Of a DNA stretch of 64,000 nucleotides, positions 8,449 to 16,895 are shown piece after piece. The DNA comes from Granulicella arctica (lineage in GTDB: Bacteria > Acidobacteriota > Terriglobia > Terriglobales > Acidobacteriaceae). How positions within the stretch are numbered: the first letter of the stretch is position 1; the number at the start of each line of letters is the position of its first letter. Under the pieces are notes generated by a model. The model was not told the DNA's origin and made no database searches. It saw only the letters and a list, made by a program, of their open reading frames with translations. The stretch is from positions 4,340,001-4,404,000 of the forward strand of contig NZ_JAGTUT010000001.1 in NCBI RefSeq assembly GCF_025685605.1, written 5' to 3'. Made by a program: the position numbers and the translations under genes.

Positions 8449-9057
8449 TCAGGCAGCGGGAGAAGCGTGATGTAGCTGCCGCGCGGGCTGAAGTGCGCAT
8501 ATTAGGGCGGAGAACAGACTCAGTGCCAGTGACAGACTTTGATACGAGAGGCGATCGTCGACCGGCTGCTGGGTTGCCAGGTGAAGAGCAATCGTCGACA
8601 GGAGGAGTGCGTTGAGACTGATGGACAGGCTTGCGACGAGCCTCAACGCGGGAGGCCTGTTTGTGCGTGATGCGAGATAGAGAAAGAGGCCGAACCAAAC
8701 GAAGAGGATCGCGGGAAGGAGAATAGCGACTGCGTGGAAGCCGGTGGAGTAGGGCCAATCGTGTGTGGCCAGGCGTCGCGTTGCGGCTTGTGTCAGCGGC
8801 CCTCGCATGATGGAGGGCCATCCTGCGGAATAGACGAAGCTCCAGGCGACTGAGAAACCGAGGGGCAGAAGGTATGCCCGGAACCTGATGGAGACGGAGG
8901 TGGCGATTGCGGAGAGGACCTGCCGCCAGTACCAGCCTTTCGAGCGGCCGGATTGGAGTTCCTCGAACAGGTCGCCTGCGAGGGACTCGTTTGGAGAGCC
9001 GAGGGTGAGGTGCTGCAGGAGCCAATTCGCCAGAGCGATTGTTCGTGGAGATTTCAT
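8449..9057 (-). CDS. Permease-prefix-domain membrane protein without a permease
   Basis: 202 residues. The N-terminus (PRTIALANWLLQHLTLGSPNESLAGDLFEELQSGRSKGWYWRQVLSAI, about residues 4-50) matches the permease prefix domain seen at the front of acidobacterial MacB-like ABC permeases. The FtsX/MacB permease part is absent: about four hydrophobic helices follow and the protein stops. The gene overlaps the end of padR by 4 bases (ATGA), so the two are co-translated and its level is probably under PadR control. Function is unknown. The prefix-domain recognition comes from remembered family patterns and is moderately confident. Confidence 0.75.
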   Translation of the reverse strand: MKSPRTIALANWLLQHLTLGSPNESLAGDLFEELQSGRSKGWYWRQVLSAIATSVSIRFRAYLLPLGFSVAWSFVYSAGWPSIMRGPLTQAATRRLATHDWPYSTGFHAVAILLPAILFVWFGLFLYLASRTNRPPALRLVASLSISLNALLLSTIALHLATQQPVDDRLSYQSLSLALSLFSALICALQPARQLHHASPAA

Positions 9058-9389
9058 GAGAGGCCTTCGCTGAGAGGCGGGAGAGATTTCCAGAGTGTGC
9101 TGAGAACCTTGCGCGTCTCGTGAACGGTGCGTAGACCCTGATCGGTGACGCGGAAGTAGCGCTTGGCCCGACCACCTCGCTCCGGGGTGGACTCTCCGAG
9201 GTGGGAGGCGACGAAGCCCTTTGTTTCGAGACGGTCCAACGCTGCATAGACGCTGCCGACGGCGATCTCCCGACCGCGCTGAAGAGCTAACTCTCGCGAC
9301 AACGGTACGCCATATGCATCGGCTCCGAGGCGAATGATCGTGAGGAGAAGGATCATCTCGAACTCACCCAGGTAGTTGTGCTCACCCAT
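9054..9389 (-). CDS. PadR-family transcriptional regulator
   Basis: 111 residues, a complete small PadR repressor. The winged helix reads LGEFEMILLLTIIRLGADAYGVPLSRELALQRGREIAVGSVYAALDRLETKGFVAS, then GRAKRYFRVTDQGLRTVHETRKVL, which forms the wing and the start of the dimerisation helix. In acidobacteria such genes commonly precede permease-prefix or MacB-like genes, as here. Two palindromes directly upstream, one touching the start codon, suggest autorepression. The inducer is unknown. Confidence 0.9.
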   Translation of the reverse strand: MGEHNYLGEFEMILLLTIIRLGADAYGVPLSRELALQRGREIAVGSVYAALDRLETKGFVASHLGESTPERGGRAKRYFRVTDQGLRTVHETRKVLSTLWKSLPPLSEGLS

Positions 9390-9429
9390 TTCTTCACTAT
9401 AAATGAAGAAATAGAATTGCGGCGCAATT
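9388..9429. promoter_or_regulatory. Twin palindromes at the padR start (putative PadR operator)
   Basis: ATTTCTTCA at 9388-9396 and TGAAGAAAT at 9404-9412 form a perfect 9-base inverted repeat with a 7-base centre overlapping the padR start codon. Immediately upstream of padR is a second perfect palindrome, AATTGCGGCGCAATT at 9415-9429. A TATAGT -10-like hexamer (minus strand) lies between the arms of the first. Autoregulatory binding is inferred from position. Confidence 0.6.
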
Positions 9430-9433
9430 TTTA

Positions 9434-9542
9434 CTCACAGGAAGTCCTACTTACTTGAGTAGATGTGCCAGACGTGGCTACAGTCCTATCGACAGACGCG
9501 GCGGACTTATGTCGGGAGTGCTCACTGTCTCACAGGAAGTCC
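9434..9542. repeat. 14-base direct repeat pair between padR and the PQQ gene
   Basis: CTCACAGGAAGTCC occurs exactly twice, at 9434-9447 and 9529-9542, start-to-start spacing 95 bases. No gene lies between the copies. The repeat may be a duplicated regulatory site or a trace of a deletion or insertion event; nothing else marks it as an attachment site. Confidence 0.55.
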
Positions 9543-9593
9543 GGGCGAGAAGTGTGCGGAAGGAGGAACAGCTTTGAGCAGAGATGATGAGAG

Positions 9594-11930
9594 TTACTTA
9601 TGGGGGGACGCGAGCTGCGGAGAATCTTTAGGAAATGACTTGGCTAAATAATCGGCGATCAGGTCGGCCTCATCGTCTGTTGCTACGGCTCCTCTTCCCA
9701 GCATGACCTGAACCATGTCGTACCAGCCCTGATCGTCGAGGCGCTGTGCTGCGAGGACGGCGGCCGCGTGACACCGGGTGCACACCTTGATCGTGACGTC
9801 ACGGCCAGTCCCGAGCGGCAGAATCGCGAGGCCTGTCGTAAAGCGGTTGTTCGGCATGTTTGCCGCCGCCGGTGTCGTTGGAACAGGCAATGAGTTCACG
9901 GCAGACTGTTTAGAAGAGAGCGCTTGTTCCGAGGAAGCGGCTGTCTGTCCGGCCCGTCGCAGTGTATAGACAACCAGTGAGTCGCTCAACAAGGGTGCAC
10001 CAACAAGTCCGCCGCCTGTAGCAACCACCGCTACATATTGTCTACCGGTCGCATCCGCGTAGGTGATTGGGGTAGATTCCGCAGCGGCCGGAAGTTTGAC
10101 GGTCCAGATCTCTTTTCCGCTTGCAGCGGCGAAGGCCCTGAAGCGCGCATCATCCGTGGCACCTATGAAGACAAGGCCGCTCGCAGTAGCGATAGCGCCT
10201 CCGAGACCAGGGCGACCCGTGTTTTGTTTTCCTTCAGGAAGAGTGTCAGTCACGCCCAACGTCGAACGCCACGCGATCTTGCCGGTATTGACGTTGACTG
10301 CAACCAACTGGCCCCAGGGTGTTGGTGTGCAGGGCAGATGATTGCTCGGATCCCAAAAACGCGTCAAGCCTGCGAGTGGACCGGCGTTGATATAGCTTCC
10401 ATCATCGTTGCGGACGATGCGCATCGGTTGACCCAGATTATTTACATTGGCAATGAACAAGCCAAGCTTCGGATTGAAGGCTCCACCGTAGTAGTTAACG
10501 CCGCCCTGCGTACCGGGCATCGGTACGGTGTAGCGATCGAGTTGCGGCGGAGTGTAGGGAACCTCGCCAAGCACCATCTGATTGTCGTCTACATACTTCT
10601 CACACCACGCTTGATGTTCGGGCGTGTCTTTGTAGAGGTTCGTGCGGGTCAGCGTGTTTTGGGACAACGGCTCAGGAAGAACAGGGAAGGGTTGCGTGGG
10701 CGATGTCTGTTCGCCCGGTACGTTGCTTTTAGGTACGGGGCGTTCTTCGACTCCATAGATCGGCTTACCGGTGACGCGATCGAGAATGAACATCAGACCG
10801 TTCTTGTTGACGGTCGCTACAGCAGGAATGATCTTGCCGTCGTGCTTCACATCGAAGAGGGTTGGAGGCGATTGCGTATCCATATCCCAGATGTCGTGAT
10901 GAACCACCTGGAAGTACCATCGCAGCTTGCCGGTGGAAGCGTCGACTGCAACGAGGGAGGAGCCGAAGAGATTGTTACCGGGACGATCTACGCCGACGCG
11001 ATCATTATTCGGCGCTCCAAGGGGCATGTACAAGATGCCCCGGGCAGGGTCGAGCGTCATGAGTCCCCATACGTTGACGCCGGATCGATTCTTCCAACTA
11101 TCACCGGCCCAGGTTTCGTGCCCCTCTTCGCCGGGGCGAGGCACAGAGTGAAAGGTCCATACCAGTTTGCCGGTACGAGCGTTCCACGCGCGCGTGTCGC
11201 CCGACGGACCGAGACCTCCGCCAAGACCGCCTGGACCTTCGCCCGGTCCAGCACCGGTGATGACTAAATCTTTATAGATGACGGGCGGAGAAGGAAGAAT
11301 GTAACTATGATCCATCCCGGTCGTCATCACCTCCGCCGTCTTGAGGTTGACTACGCCGTTGTCGCCGAAATCAGCGTTGAGACGTCCTGTCATTGCGCTG
11401 ATCGAGAACATCCTTCCGTTGCGTGTCCCGAAGATCAATGCGGGTGCGGCCGTTGCATCTCCCGGCCAATAGGCTGTTCCACGAAGGGAAGCATTGTCTC
11501 CATCTGGAATCTCGAAGACCCACTTCTCCTTGCCATCGGACGAGTCCAGTGCAACGACGCGGCTATAGGGTGTGACCACATACATCGTCTGCCCGATCAC
11601 AAGAGGCTGATCTTCCGACTCGTGAAAACTAACGCGCTTCGCTGGACCAGCGGTGGAAGCGGCGTCAAGCTTCGACGCGGGTTTCATGTGATAGGTCCAC
11701 GCTACCGTCAACTCTCCGACGTTCTCCGGGGTGATCTGCGTCAACGGAGAGTAGCGCTCGCCTCCGGGATCGCGACCGACCATAGGCCAGTCTCCCATAG
11801 CCGTAGCTGTTGCAGGCCCTGAGGGCACGTGGTGCTGAGCGGCATGGCCCGGTCGCAGCAAAGGCAACAACAAGAGCAAACAGGTCAGGCCGGTCAGCCA
11901 TCCCCAACTTAGTCCCGGACGCTTCTTCAT
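9594..11930 (-). CDS. PQQ-dependent dehydrogenase fused to a C-terminal cytochrome c
   Basis: A 778-residue exported quinoprotein. Residues 10-30 are a signal peptide or anchor (LTGLTCLLLLLPLLRPGHA). The body is the eight-bladed propeller of glucose/quinate-type PQQ dehydrogenases: GDWPMVGRDPGGERYSPLTQITPENVGELTVAWTY, YVVTPYSRVVALDSSDGKEKWVFE, VHHDIWDMDTQSPPTLFDV, LDRVTGKPIYGVEERPVPKSNVPGEQTSPTQPFP, and NTGKIAWRSTLG. A short heme-c domain near the C-terminus has VCTRCHAAA with the CxxCH motif, so electrons can pass from PQQ to a covalently bound heme in the same chain. The substrate is probably a sugar or cyclic polyol in the periplasm; which one cannot be read from sequence. No pqq biosynthesis genes are in the window. 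Confidence 0.9.
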   Translation of the reverse strand: MKKRPGLSWGWLTGLTCLLLLLPLLRPGHAAQHHVPSGPATATAMGDWPMVGRDPGGERYSPLTQITPENVGELTVAWTYHMKPASKLDAASTAGPAKRVSFHESEDQPLVIGQTMYVVTPYSRVVALDSSDGKEKWVFEIPDGDNASLRGTAYWPGDATAAPALIFGTRNGRMFSISAMTGRLNADFGDNGVVNLKTAEVMTTGMDHSYILPSPPVIYKDLVITGAGPGEGPGGLGGGLGPSGDTRAWNARTGKLVWTFHSVPRPGEEGHETWAGDSWKNRSGVNVWGLMTLDPARGILYMPLGAPNNDRVGVDRPGNNLFGSSLVAVDASTGKLRWYFQVVHHDIWDMDTQSPPTLFDVKHDGKIIPAVATVNKNGLMFILDRVTGKPIYGVEERPVPKSNVPGEQTSPTQPFPVLPEPLSQNTLTRTNLYKDTPEHQAWCEKYVDDNQMVLGEVPYTPPQLDRYTVPMPGTQGGVNYYGGAFNPKLGLFIANVNNLGQPMRIVRNDDGSYINAGPLAGLTRFWDPSNHLPCTPTPWGQLVAVNVNTGKIAWRSTLGVTDTLPEGKQNTGRPGLGGAIATASGLVFIGATDDARFRAFAAASGKEIWTVKLPAAAESTPITYADATGRQYVAVVATGGGLVGAPLLSDSLVVYTLRRAGQTAASSEQALSSKQSAVNSLPVPTTPAAANMPNNRFTTGLAILPLGTGRDVTIKVCTRCHAAAVLAAQRLDDQGWYDMVQVMLGRGAVATDDEADLIADYLAKSFPKDSPQLASPHK

Positions 11931-11989
11931 CCTTGCTCCTCATCACCCTAATGAACTCTTGCTAGAAATGAACGAACCGCCCCCAACGC

Positions 11990-12874
11990 CTAATGTGGTT
12001 TGACTGGGGGCTTGTAGTCGACGAGTTCGTCCACCTGCCTGTGGCCAGCCCAGGCCATGCCGCGAAGCAGCATATCTTCAATCTGGGGATTCGCGTAGTT
12101 TGCATAGATGTGCCCTTGCATCCACACAAATGCCCTGGCAGGCTGGCCGCCCGGAAGAGTGTGCTCATAGGTCCAGATCTGTGGCACGACCTCGCCTTTG
12201 TGGGTGCCGGCGCTCTTGGTTCCTGCAATGGTTGCCGTTGCCAGGGGGTGTATGGCTGGACTCTGCGCCCAGGTCATGTTGAAGAAAGCCTCATCAACAA
12301 TGGTCAGGTCCGTCATACCGCGCATGATCGGGTTTGCCTTGTCGACGATGGTGTAGGGGACATCGGCGTCGAGGGTATAGTTCACCTCACCGTGCTTCTT
12401 TGCGCCCCCGACAAGTGATGCGAAGTACGCGGGATCGGGCCCACATAACGAGTCGTGAAGGCTGATCAGACCACCCCCTCGTTCGATGAACGCCGTGAGA
12501 GCGTCCTGCTCGGTATCAGTCATAAATCCGGCATCGCCCTTGTACATCACCAGCACGTCCGTATGTTCCAGTTCGGAGGCAGTTGGGGCGTGCAACGAGC
12601 CATCAACCACGGCTCCATGCTGGGTCAGAATCTTGCTCCAATCGGCAAGGAACTGAGGATAGTCGTGTTGACCGGCCAAGTGTGATTTCAAACCGGCTCG
12701 GATGTAGATGTGCATGCCATGAGGGTTTTGCCCAGGCGGCAGAGGCGCTGCTTGCTGAGTCTTCGCACTCTCCTGCGGCACAGAGGCCGCCTGCAGTCCT
12801 GAAAGAATTGGGGAAGATAGCATGATCGCGCTAGTAAGGGTACCCGACAACAGGAGGGATGTGACTCTTCTCAT
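11990..12874 (-). CDS. ThuA-like domain protein, exported
   Basis: 294 residues with an N-terminal signal peptide (SLLLSGTLTSAIMLSSPILSGLQAA). The rest is a ThuA-like / class-I glutamine-amidotransferase-like fold: a soluble start around HIYIRAGLKSH, LADWSKILTQHGAVVDG, DVLVMYKGDAGFMTDTEQDALTAFIERGGGLISLHDSLCG, a mid-domain YFASLVGGAKK, NPIMRGMTDLTIVDEAFFNMTWAQSP, and EVVPQIWTYEHTLPGGQPARAFVWMQGH. ThuA proteins act in disaccharide and 3-keto-sugar metabolism in rhizobia, which fits the adjacent quinoprotein. The two genes lie on the same strand 59 bases apart, this one first, so they are probably co-transcribed. Confidence 0.85.
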   Translation of the reverse strand: MRRVTSLLLSGTLTSAIMLSSPILSGLQAASVPQESAKTQQAAPLPPGQNPHGMHIYIRAGLKSHLAGQHDYPQFLADWSKILTQHGAVVDGSLHAPTASELEHTDVLVMYKGDAGFMTDTEQDALTAFIERGGGLISLHDSLCGPDPAYFASLVGGAKKHGEVNYTLDADVPYTIVDKANPIMRGMTDLTIVDEAFFNMTWAQSPAIHPLATATIAGTKSAGTHKGEVVPQIWTYEHTLPGGQPARAFVWMQGHIYANYANPQIEDMLLRGMAWAGHRQVDELVDYKPPVKPH

Positions 12875-13091
12875 AGGTACTTTCTCGAACCACTTTCTAT
12901 CGACGAAGATTCAGTGCAGACACTCTGAGCCTGGACCGCGTTTTCTTGCCTGTTGCCATTACTCATACATCGCTATAGTGTTCTCACATCCTGCGGCAGC
13001 ATCGTTTGGCGTACGCTGAGCAGCTTACCTCTTTCACCTATGCATGGTATAGGTCACGCTATCTGAACCGTGTTCGTCGGAGCTAAGTGCA
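12875..13091. promoter_or_regulatory. Divergent intergenic region with an inverted repeat
   Basis: This 217-base spacer separates the thuA-like gene (minus) from the MFS gene (plus). ACCTAT at 13036-13041 and ATAGGT at 13049-13054 form a 6-base inverted repeat with a 7-base centre, about 40 bases before the MFS start, a position that would suit a repressor. GGAG at 13079-13082 is the Shine-Dalgarno of the MFS gene. Confidence 0.35.
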
Positions 13092-14402
13092 TTGGATCAA
13101 AGCGAAAACAAGTACCCATCAAAGCCAAGCCGTGTGCGCTACAACGTGGTTGCGTTAGCGATCGCGCTTGCGGTTCTCTCGTATGTGCAACGGGTTGCGC
13201 TGTCGCAGGCCGCAGGTCCCATTTCGCGCGATCTGCATCTTAGCAAAGCTCAGATGGGGCTGGCATTCGGCGCCTTCGGGCTGTCGTATGCCTTGTTCGA
13301 ACTTCCCATGGGATTGCTTGGCGACCGCTTTGGTGTGCGGCGCGTTTTGCTGCAGATTGTTCTGGCCTGGTCGGCATTTACGGCACTCACCGGGGTGGCG
13401 TGGAACGCTGGCTCTCTCGTATTAATTCGGTTCTGTTTCGGTGCCGGAGAGGCAGGCTGTTTTCCAAACCTCACGCGCATGCTGAGTGTGTGGCTGCCCA
13501 AGCGCGAACGATTCTTCGCCCAATCTCTCATGTGGGCCTGCACGCGATGGGGTGGTGCCGCAACACCGCCGCTGGTGCTGGCAAGCATCTCACTTTTTGG
13601 CTGGAGATGGGCCTTCGCACTCTTCGCGTTATTAGGCATTGTCTGGTGTGGCGTGTTCTTCTTCTGGTTCAAAGATGATCCGGCCGCTCACAAAGGCGTA
13701 GATGCGGGCGAACTGGAGCTGCTCGAAAGCTCCCGGGTCCTGACGACGCACCAACGTGGTCACGGTAAGACATGGTTGTCGATCTTAGTGACGCCACAAG
13801 TCTTCTTCCTGGTTCTCCAGTACTTCTGTTTCTCGTTTGTCTGGTACTTCTACATCACCTGGCTGCCAACCTACTTGCGCGAGGGGCGAGGACAATCCGC
13901 AGGTCACGCGGCTGCTCTCTCGGTGCTACCGCTTCTCTTCGGAGGCTTTGGTTCGCTGATCAGCGGGCTTGCGTCGGTCCATGTACCGCGTCGCGCCCTA
14001 GCGTTCGGCGGCTTTCTCTCGACCGCGATTCTTCTATTTCTCTTCACGCGCGTTCATGCTGTTCTACCAGCGATGCTCTGCATGGCGACGGCTAGTTTCT
14101 GCAGTGACCTCACCATGCCTATTTCGTGGAATGCCTGTGTCGAGATCGGTGGTCCGTTCACCGCCACCGTCGCAGCGACCATGAATATGTTCGGCAATCT
14201 CGCTGGCTTTGTCGCGCCGGTGATCGGCGGGTTGATTCTTCAGCGCACAGGCGGCAGCTGGAACCTCCTGATCTACCTTATGGTCGGCGCGGCGACCGTC
14301 TCAGCGCTATGCTGGCTCTATCTCGATCCGGAAAATGCCGATCGCCAACCTGCGGTCCTGTTGAACAGCAGAGGCCCACTTGTTCAGGATGCCGCTCTGT
14401 AA
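13092..14402 (+). CDS. MFS transporter, anion:cation symporter (sugar-acid) type
   Basis: A 12-helix inner-membrane carrier of 436 residues. The N-half has the MFS motif after helix 2, GLLGDRFGVRRVLL, and the ACS-family helix 4 region GAGEAGCFPNLTRMLSVWLPKRERFFAQSLMW, as in glucarate/galactonate and hexuronate carriers. The C-half keeps SVLPLLFGGFGSLISG and FGNLAGFVAPVIGG. The start is TTG with GGAG 9 bases upstream. It diverges from the ThuA/PQQ pair and faces the SDR gene convergently, which suggests import of the oxidised sugar acid made in the periplasm; the substrate is inference. Confidence 0.88.
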   Translation: MDQSENKYPSKPSRVRYNVVALAIALAVLSYVQRVALSQAAGPISRDLHLSKAQMGLAFGAFGLSYALFELPMGLLGDRFGVRRVLLQIVLAWSAFTALTGVAWNAGSLVLIRFCFGAGEAGCFPNLTRMLSVWLPKRERFFAQSLMWACTRWGGAATPPLVLASISLFGWRWAFALFALLGIVWCGVFFFWFKDDPAAHKGVDAGELELLESSRVLTTHQRGHGKTWLSILVTPQVFFLVLQYFCFSFVWYFYITWLPTYLREGRGQSAGHAAALSVLPLLFGGFGSLISGLASVHVPRRALAFGGFLSTAILLFLFTRVHAVLPAMLCMATASFCSDLTMPISWNACVEIGGPFTATVAATMNMFGNLAGFVAPVIGGLILQRTGGSWNLLIYLMVGAATVSALCWLYLDPENADRQPAVLLNSRGPLVQDAAL

Positions 14403-14430
14403 TCGCGACCGCAGGTGTCAGGCTTGGTCC

Positions 14431-15186
14431 TTACTTGGCCGTCCAACCACCATCAATCACGATATCGGTTCCTGTAATGAAGCCTGCAAGCTCGGAGCAG
14501 AGATAGCAGGCGAGACCGCCGATCTCTTCGACCTTGCCCCAGCGTCCTATCGGCAGGCTCGCAAGAAACTGCGCGTTCAACTCCGGATTGTTCATGACGG
14601 CAGCATTCATCTCCGTTCCAAATGGACCCGGGCTGATCCCGTTGACGGTAACTCCTTCACCCGCAAGCTCCAGTGCCAGTGACCGTGTTAGCCCGAGAAG
14701 CGATGCCTTTGCCGAGGAGTAAGCCGTACGCCCGGGGAGGGAGACGTGGCTCATGATGGACGTCATGTTGATGATGCGACCATAGCCCGAGCCTGTCATT
14801 CCAGGTACAAATGCGCGGCACATCAGAAAGGTAGAGATGAGGCTCGAGTCGATGACGCTGCGGAACTCATCGAGGGTGAAGTCTACGAGCGATTTACGAA
14901 TGTTGGAGCCCGCGTTATTAATCAGAATCTGGGGTGCCCCGAATGACCGCGCGATAGCCTGAGCGACCTTGGAGACATCATCCTCTACGGTCACATCACC
15001 GACAAAGTACTCCGCTGTGCCGCCACGCTCCCTGATCGCCTGCCGGGCCGACTCAAGCCGTTCCACATCGCGTGCCACAAGCGCAATCTGTGCTCCGGCA
15101 TCCGCGAGAGCTAAGGCCATCGCGAGACCAAGGCCGCGGCTGCCGCCCGTAACGACCGCTGTTTTGCCCTTCAGATCAATCTGCAT
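14431..15186 (-). CDS. SDR-family oxidoreductase (gluconate 5-dehydrogenase-like)
   Basis: A 251-residue classical short-chain dehydrogenase, NAD(P)-dependent and cytoplasmic. The cofactor motif is TGGSRGLG near residue 14, followed by LINNAGSN, the catalytic segment NMTSIMSHVSLPGRTAYSSAKASL (Ser, Tyr, Lys) and NGISPGPFGTEM. The closing GFITGTDIVIDGGWTAK is typical of FabG and gluconate or sorbitol dehydrogenases. A GAGGG element lies before the ATG. Proximity to the sugar-acid carrier fits a hexonate or keto-sugar reductase, but SDR substrates cannot be assigned from sequence. Confidence 0.88.
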   Translation of the reverse strand: MQIDLKGKTAVVTGGSRGLGLAMALALADAGAQIALVARDVERLESARQAIRERGGTAEYFVGDVTVEDDVSKVAQAIARSFGAPQILINNAGSNIRKSLVDFTLDEFRSVIDSSLISTFLMCRAFVPGMTGSGYGRIINMTSIMSHVSLPGRTAYSSAKASLLGLTRSLALELAGEGVTVNGISPGPFGTEMNAAVMNNPELNAQFLASLPIGRWGKVEEIGGLACYLCSELAGFITGTDIVIDGGWTAK

Positions 15187-15345
15187 TTCATATTCCCTCG
15201 TCGAGTCCTGGATACGCGGGCTGATGCGATTCCGCGGTGCGATAACTGTACAGCCTTGGAGCTGGCGACCTGGCGACCCAACGCCCGTATCTTCGCTGAC
15301 GACGTCACAGCCTGCTCTGTAGACCTGATTACGTAGAATAAAGGC

Positions 15346-16878
15346 ATGAGTTCAGCAGATGTCTTCGCACTTGTGTCGCCGGTAAACACTGAGGTTGTTA
15401 CCAGTCCCGTTCGCTTTAATTTTCAGAATACGTACGTGCGGTTGCCGGAACGCTTCTACTCTCGTGTGAACCCAACACCCGTAGCAGCTCCCGGTCTGGT
15501 CAAGGTAAATGAGGATCTGGCACGAAGCCTCGGACTGGATCCAACCGAACTGTCTAGTCCGGAGGGCGTGGCAATCCTTGCTGGCAGCCGTGTGGCTGAC
15601 GGGTCTGAGCCCCTGGCCATTGCTTATGCCGGACATCAGTTCGGGCATTTTGTGGCCCAACTTGGGGATGGTCGCGCAAATCTTCTCGGAGAGGTGATGG
15701 GGCTTGATGGAGTGCGTTACGACCTCCAGCTCAAGGGTTCGGGTCCGACACCCTTCTCGCGCAATGGGGATGGCAGAGCCTCTCTCGGCTCGGTCCTGCG
15801 GGAATACATCGTGAGTGAGGCAATGGCGGCACTCGGCGTTCCCACCACGCGGGCGCTGGCCGCCGTGACCACGGGCGAATCCATTTATCGCGAAACGATG
15901 TTGCCCGGAGCGGTGCTTACCCGGGTGGCCGCAAGCCATCTACGCGTTGGAACCTTTCAGTATTTTGCCGCGCGGAACGATACGCAGGGGGTCCGCATTC
16001 TGGCGGACTATGCGATTGCGCGGCACTATCCTGAGGCCGCAAGTGCGAAGCGGCCGTACCTGGCGCTTCTCGAGGGCGTCATCTCTCGGCATGCCCAGCT
16101 TGTCGCCCAGTGGGTGCTCCTCGGCTTCGTCCATGGCGTGATGAACACCGATAACACCTCGATTTCGGGGGAGACGATCGACTACGGTCCCTGCGCGTTC
16201 ATGGAGGCGTTTGACCCGGACATGGTGTTCAGCTCGATCGACCGCCAGGGACGCTACGCGTACAGCAACCAGCCCCGAGCGGCACTCTGGAATCTGACGC
16301 GCCTCGCTGAAACGTTGCTGCCCATTTTGGATGAGAATCCGGATACCTCGCTGGCCTCTGCAAAGGAGGCGCTCAGCACCTTCGATCCGCAGTTTGAGAT
16401 GGCGCGTCTTGCGGGGCTGCGTCGCAAACTTGGCCTTGTTACAGAACGCGAGGGAGACCTGCCGCTGGCAGAGCAGTTGCTGGCGAGCATGGCCGCCAAC
16501 GATGCTGACTTCACCTTAACCTTCCGCAGGCTCTCTGATGTTGCAGGTGGATCTGCGGACGATACTGTCCGGACGCTCTTCGCTGATCCTCGCGCGTACG
16601 ACTCATGGGCTGCAGCATGGCGGAGTCGTCTGGCTGAGGAACCAATCTCGGCACAGGAGCGCGCTGCCATCATGAGGAGGGCGAATCCCGCCTTCATTCC
16701 GCGCAATCATCGCGTCGAAGCTGTCATCGAGGCCGCTGTTGAGCGTCAGGATTTTCAACCGTTCGAAGAGATGCTGGACGTTGTCTCACATCCCTACGAA
16801 GACCGACCAGAGCTGGAACGCTACACCACACCGGCCCGACCGGAAGAGTGCGTTCGCCAAACCTTCTGCGGAACCTAA
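15346..16878 (+). CDS. selO: Protein adenylyltransferase SelO (YdiU)
   Basis: A pseudokinase-fold enzyme of 510 residues that transfers AMP to Ser, Thr or Tyr of target proteins, with a known role in redox stress in E. coli. Signatures: the N-terminal [19 protein letters not shown], then [23 protein letters not shown], the kinase-like [66 protein letters not shown] (the HGxxNTDN loop and metal-binding DYGP), and a C-terminal [17 protein letters not shown]. The C-terminus ends TFCGT with a cysteine where eukaryotic SelO carries selenocysteine. It is monocistronic; lepB converges 17 bases downstream. Confidence 0.95.
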   Translation: MSSADVFALVSPVNTEVVTSPVRFNFQNTYVRLPERFYSRVNPTPVAAPGLVKVNEDLARSLGLDPTELSSPEGVAILAGSRVADGSEPLAIAYAGHQFGHFVAQLGDGRANLLGEVMGLDGVRYDLQLKGSGPTPFSRNGDGRASLGSVLREYIVSEAMAALGVPTTRALAAVTTGESIYRETMLPGAVLTRVAASHLRVGTFQYFAARNDTQGVRILADYAIARHYPEAASAKRPYLALLEGVISRHAQLVAQWVLLGFVHGVMNTDNTSISGETIDYGPCAFMEAFDPDMVFSSIDRQGRYAYSNQPRAALWNLTRLAETLLPILDENPDTSLASAKEALSTFDPQFEMARLAGLRRKLGLVTEREGDLPLAEQLLASMAANDADFTLTFRRLSDVAGGSADDTVRTLFADPRAYDSWAAAWRSRLAEEPISAQERAAIMRRANPAFIPRNHRVEAVIEAAVERQDFQPFEEMLDVVSHPYEDRPELERYTTPARPEECVRQTFCGT

Positions 16879-16895
16879 GCTTCCGGCAGAAGCGG

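Noticed and set aside
8324-9247. 307-residue minus-strand frame across the padR unit
   Set aside because: Overlaps padR and the permease-prefix gene in another frame; Ser/Pro/Arg-rich with no family sense.
10038-11267. 409-residue plus-strand frame inside the PQQ gene
   Set aside because: Lies fully antisense to the quinoprotein and has no recognisable motifs.
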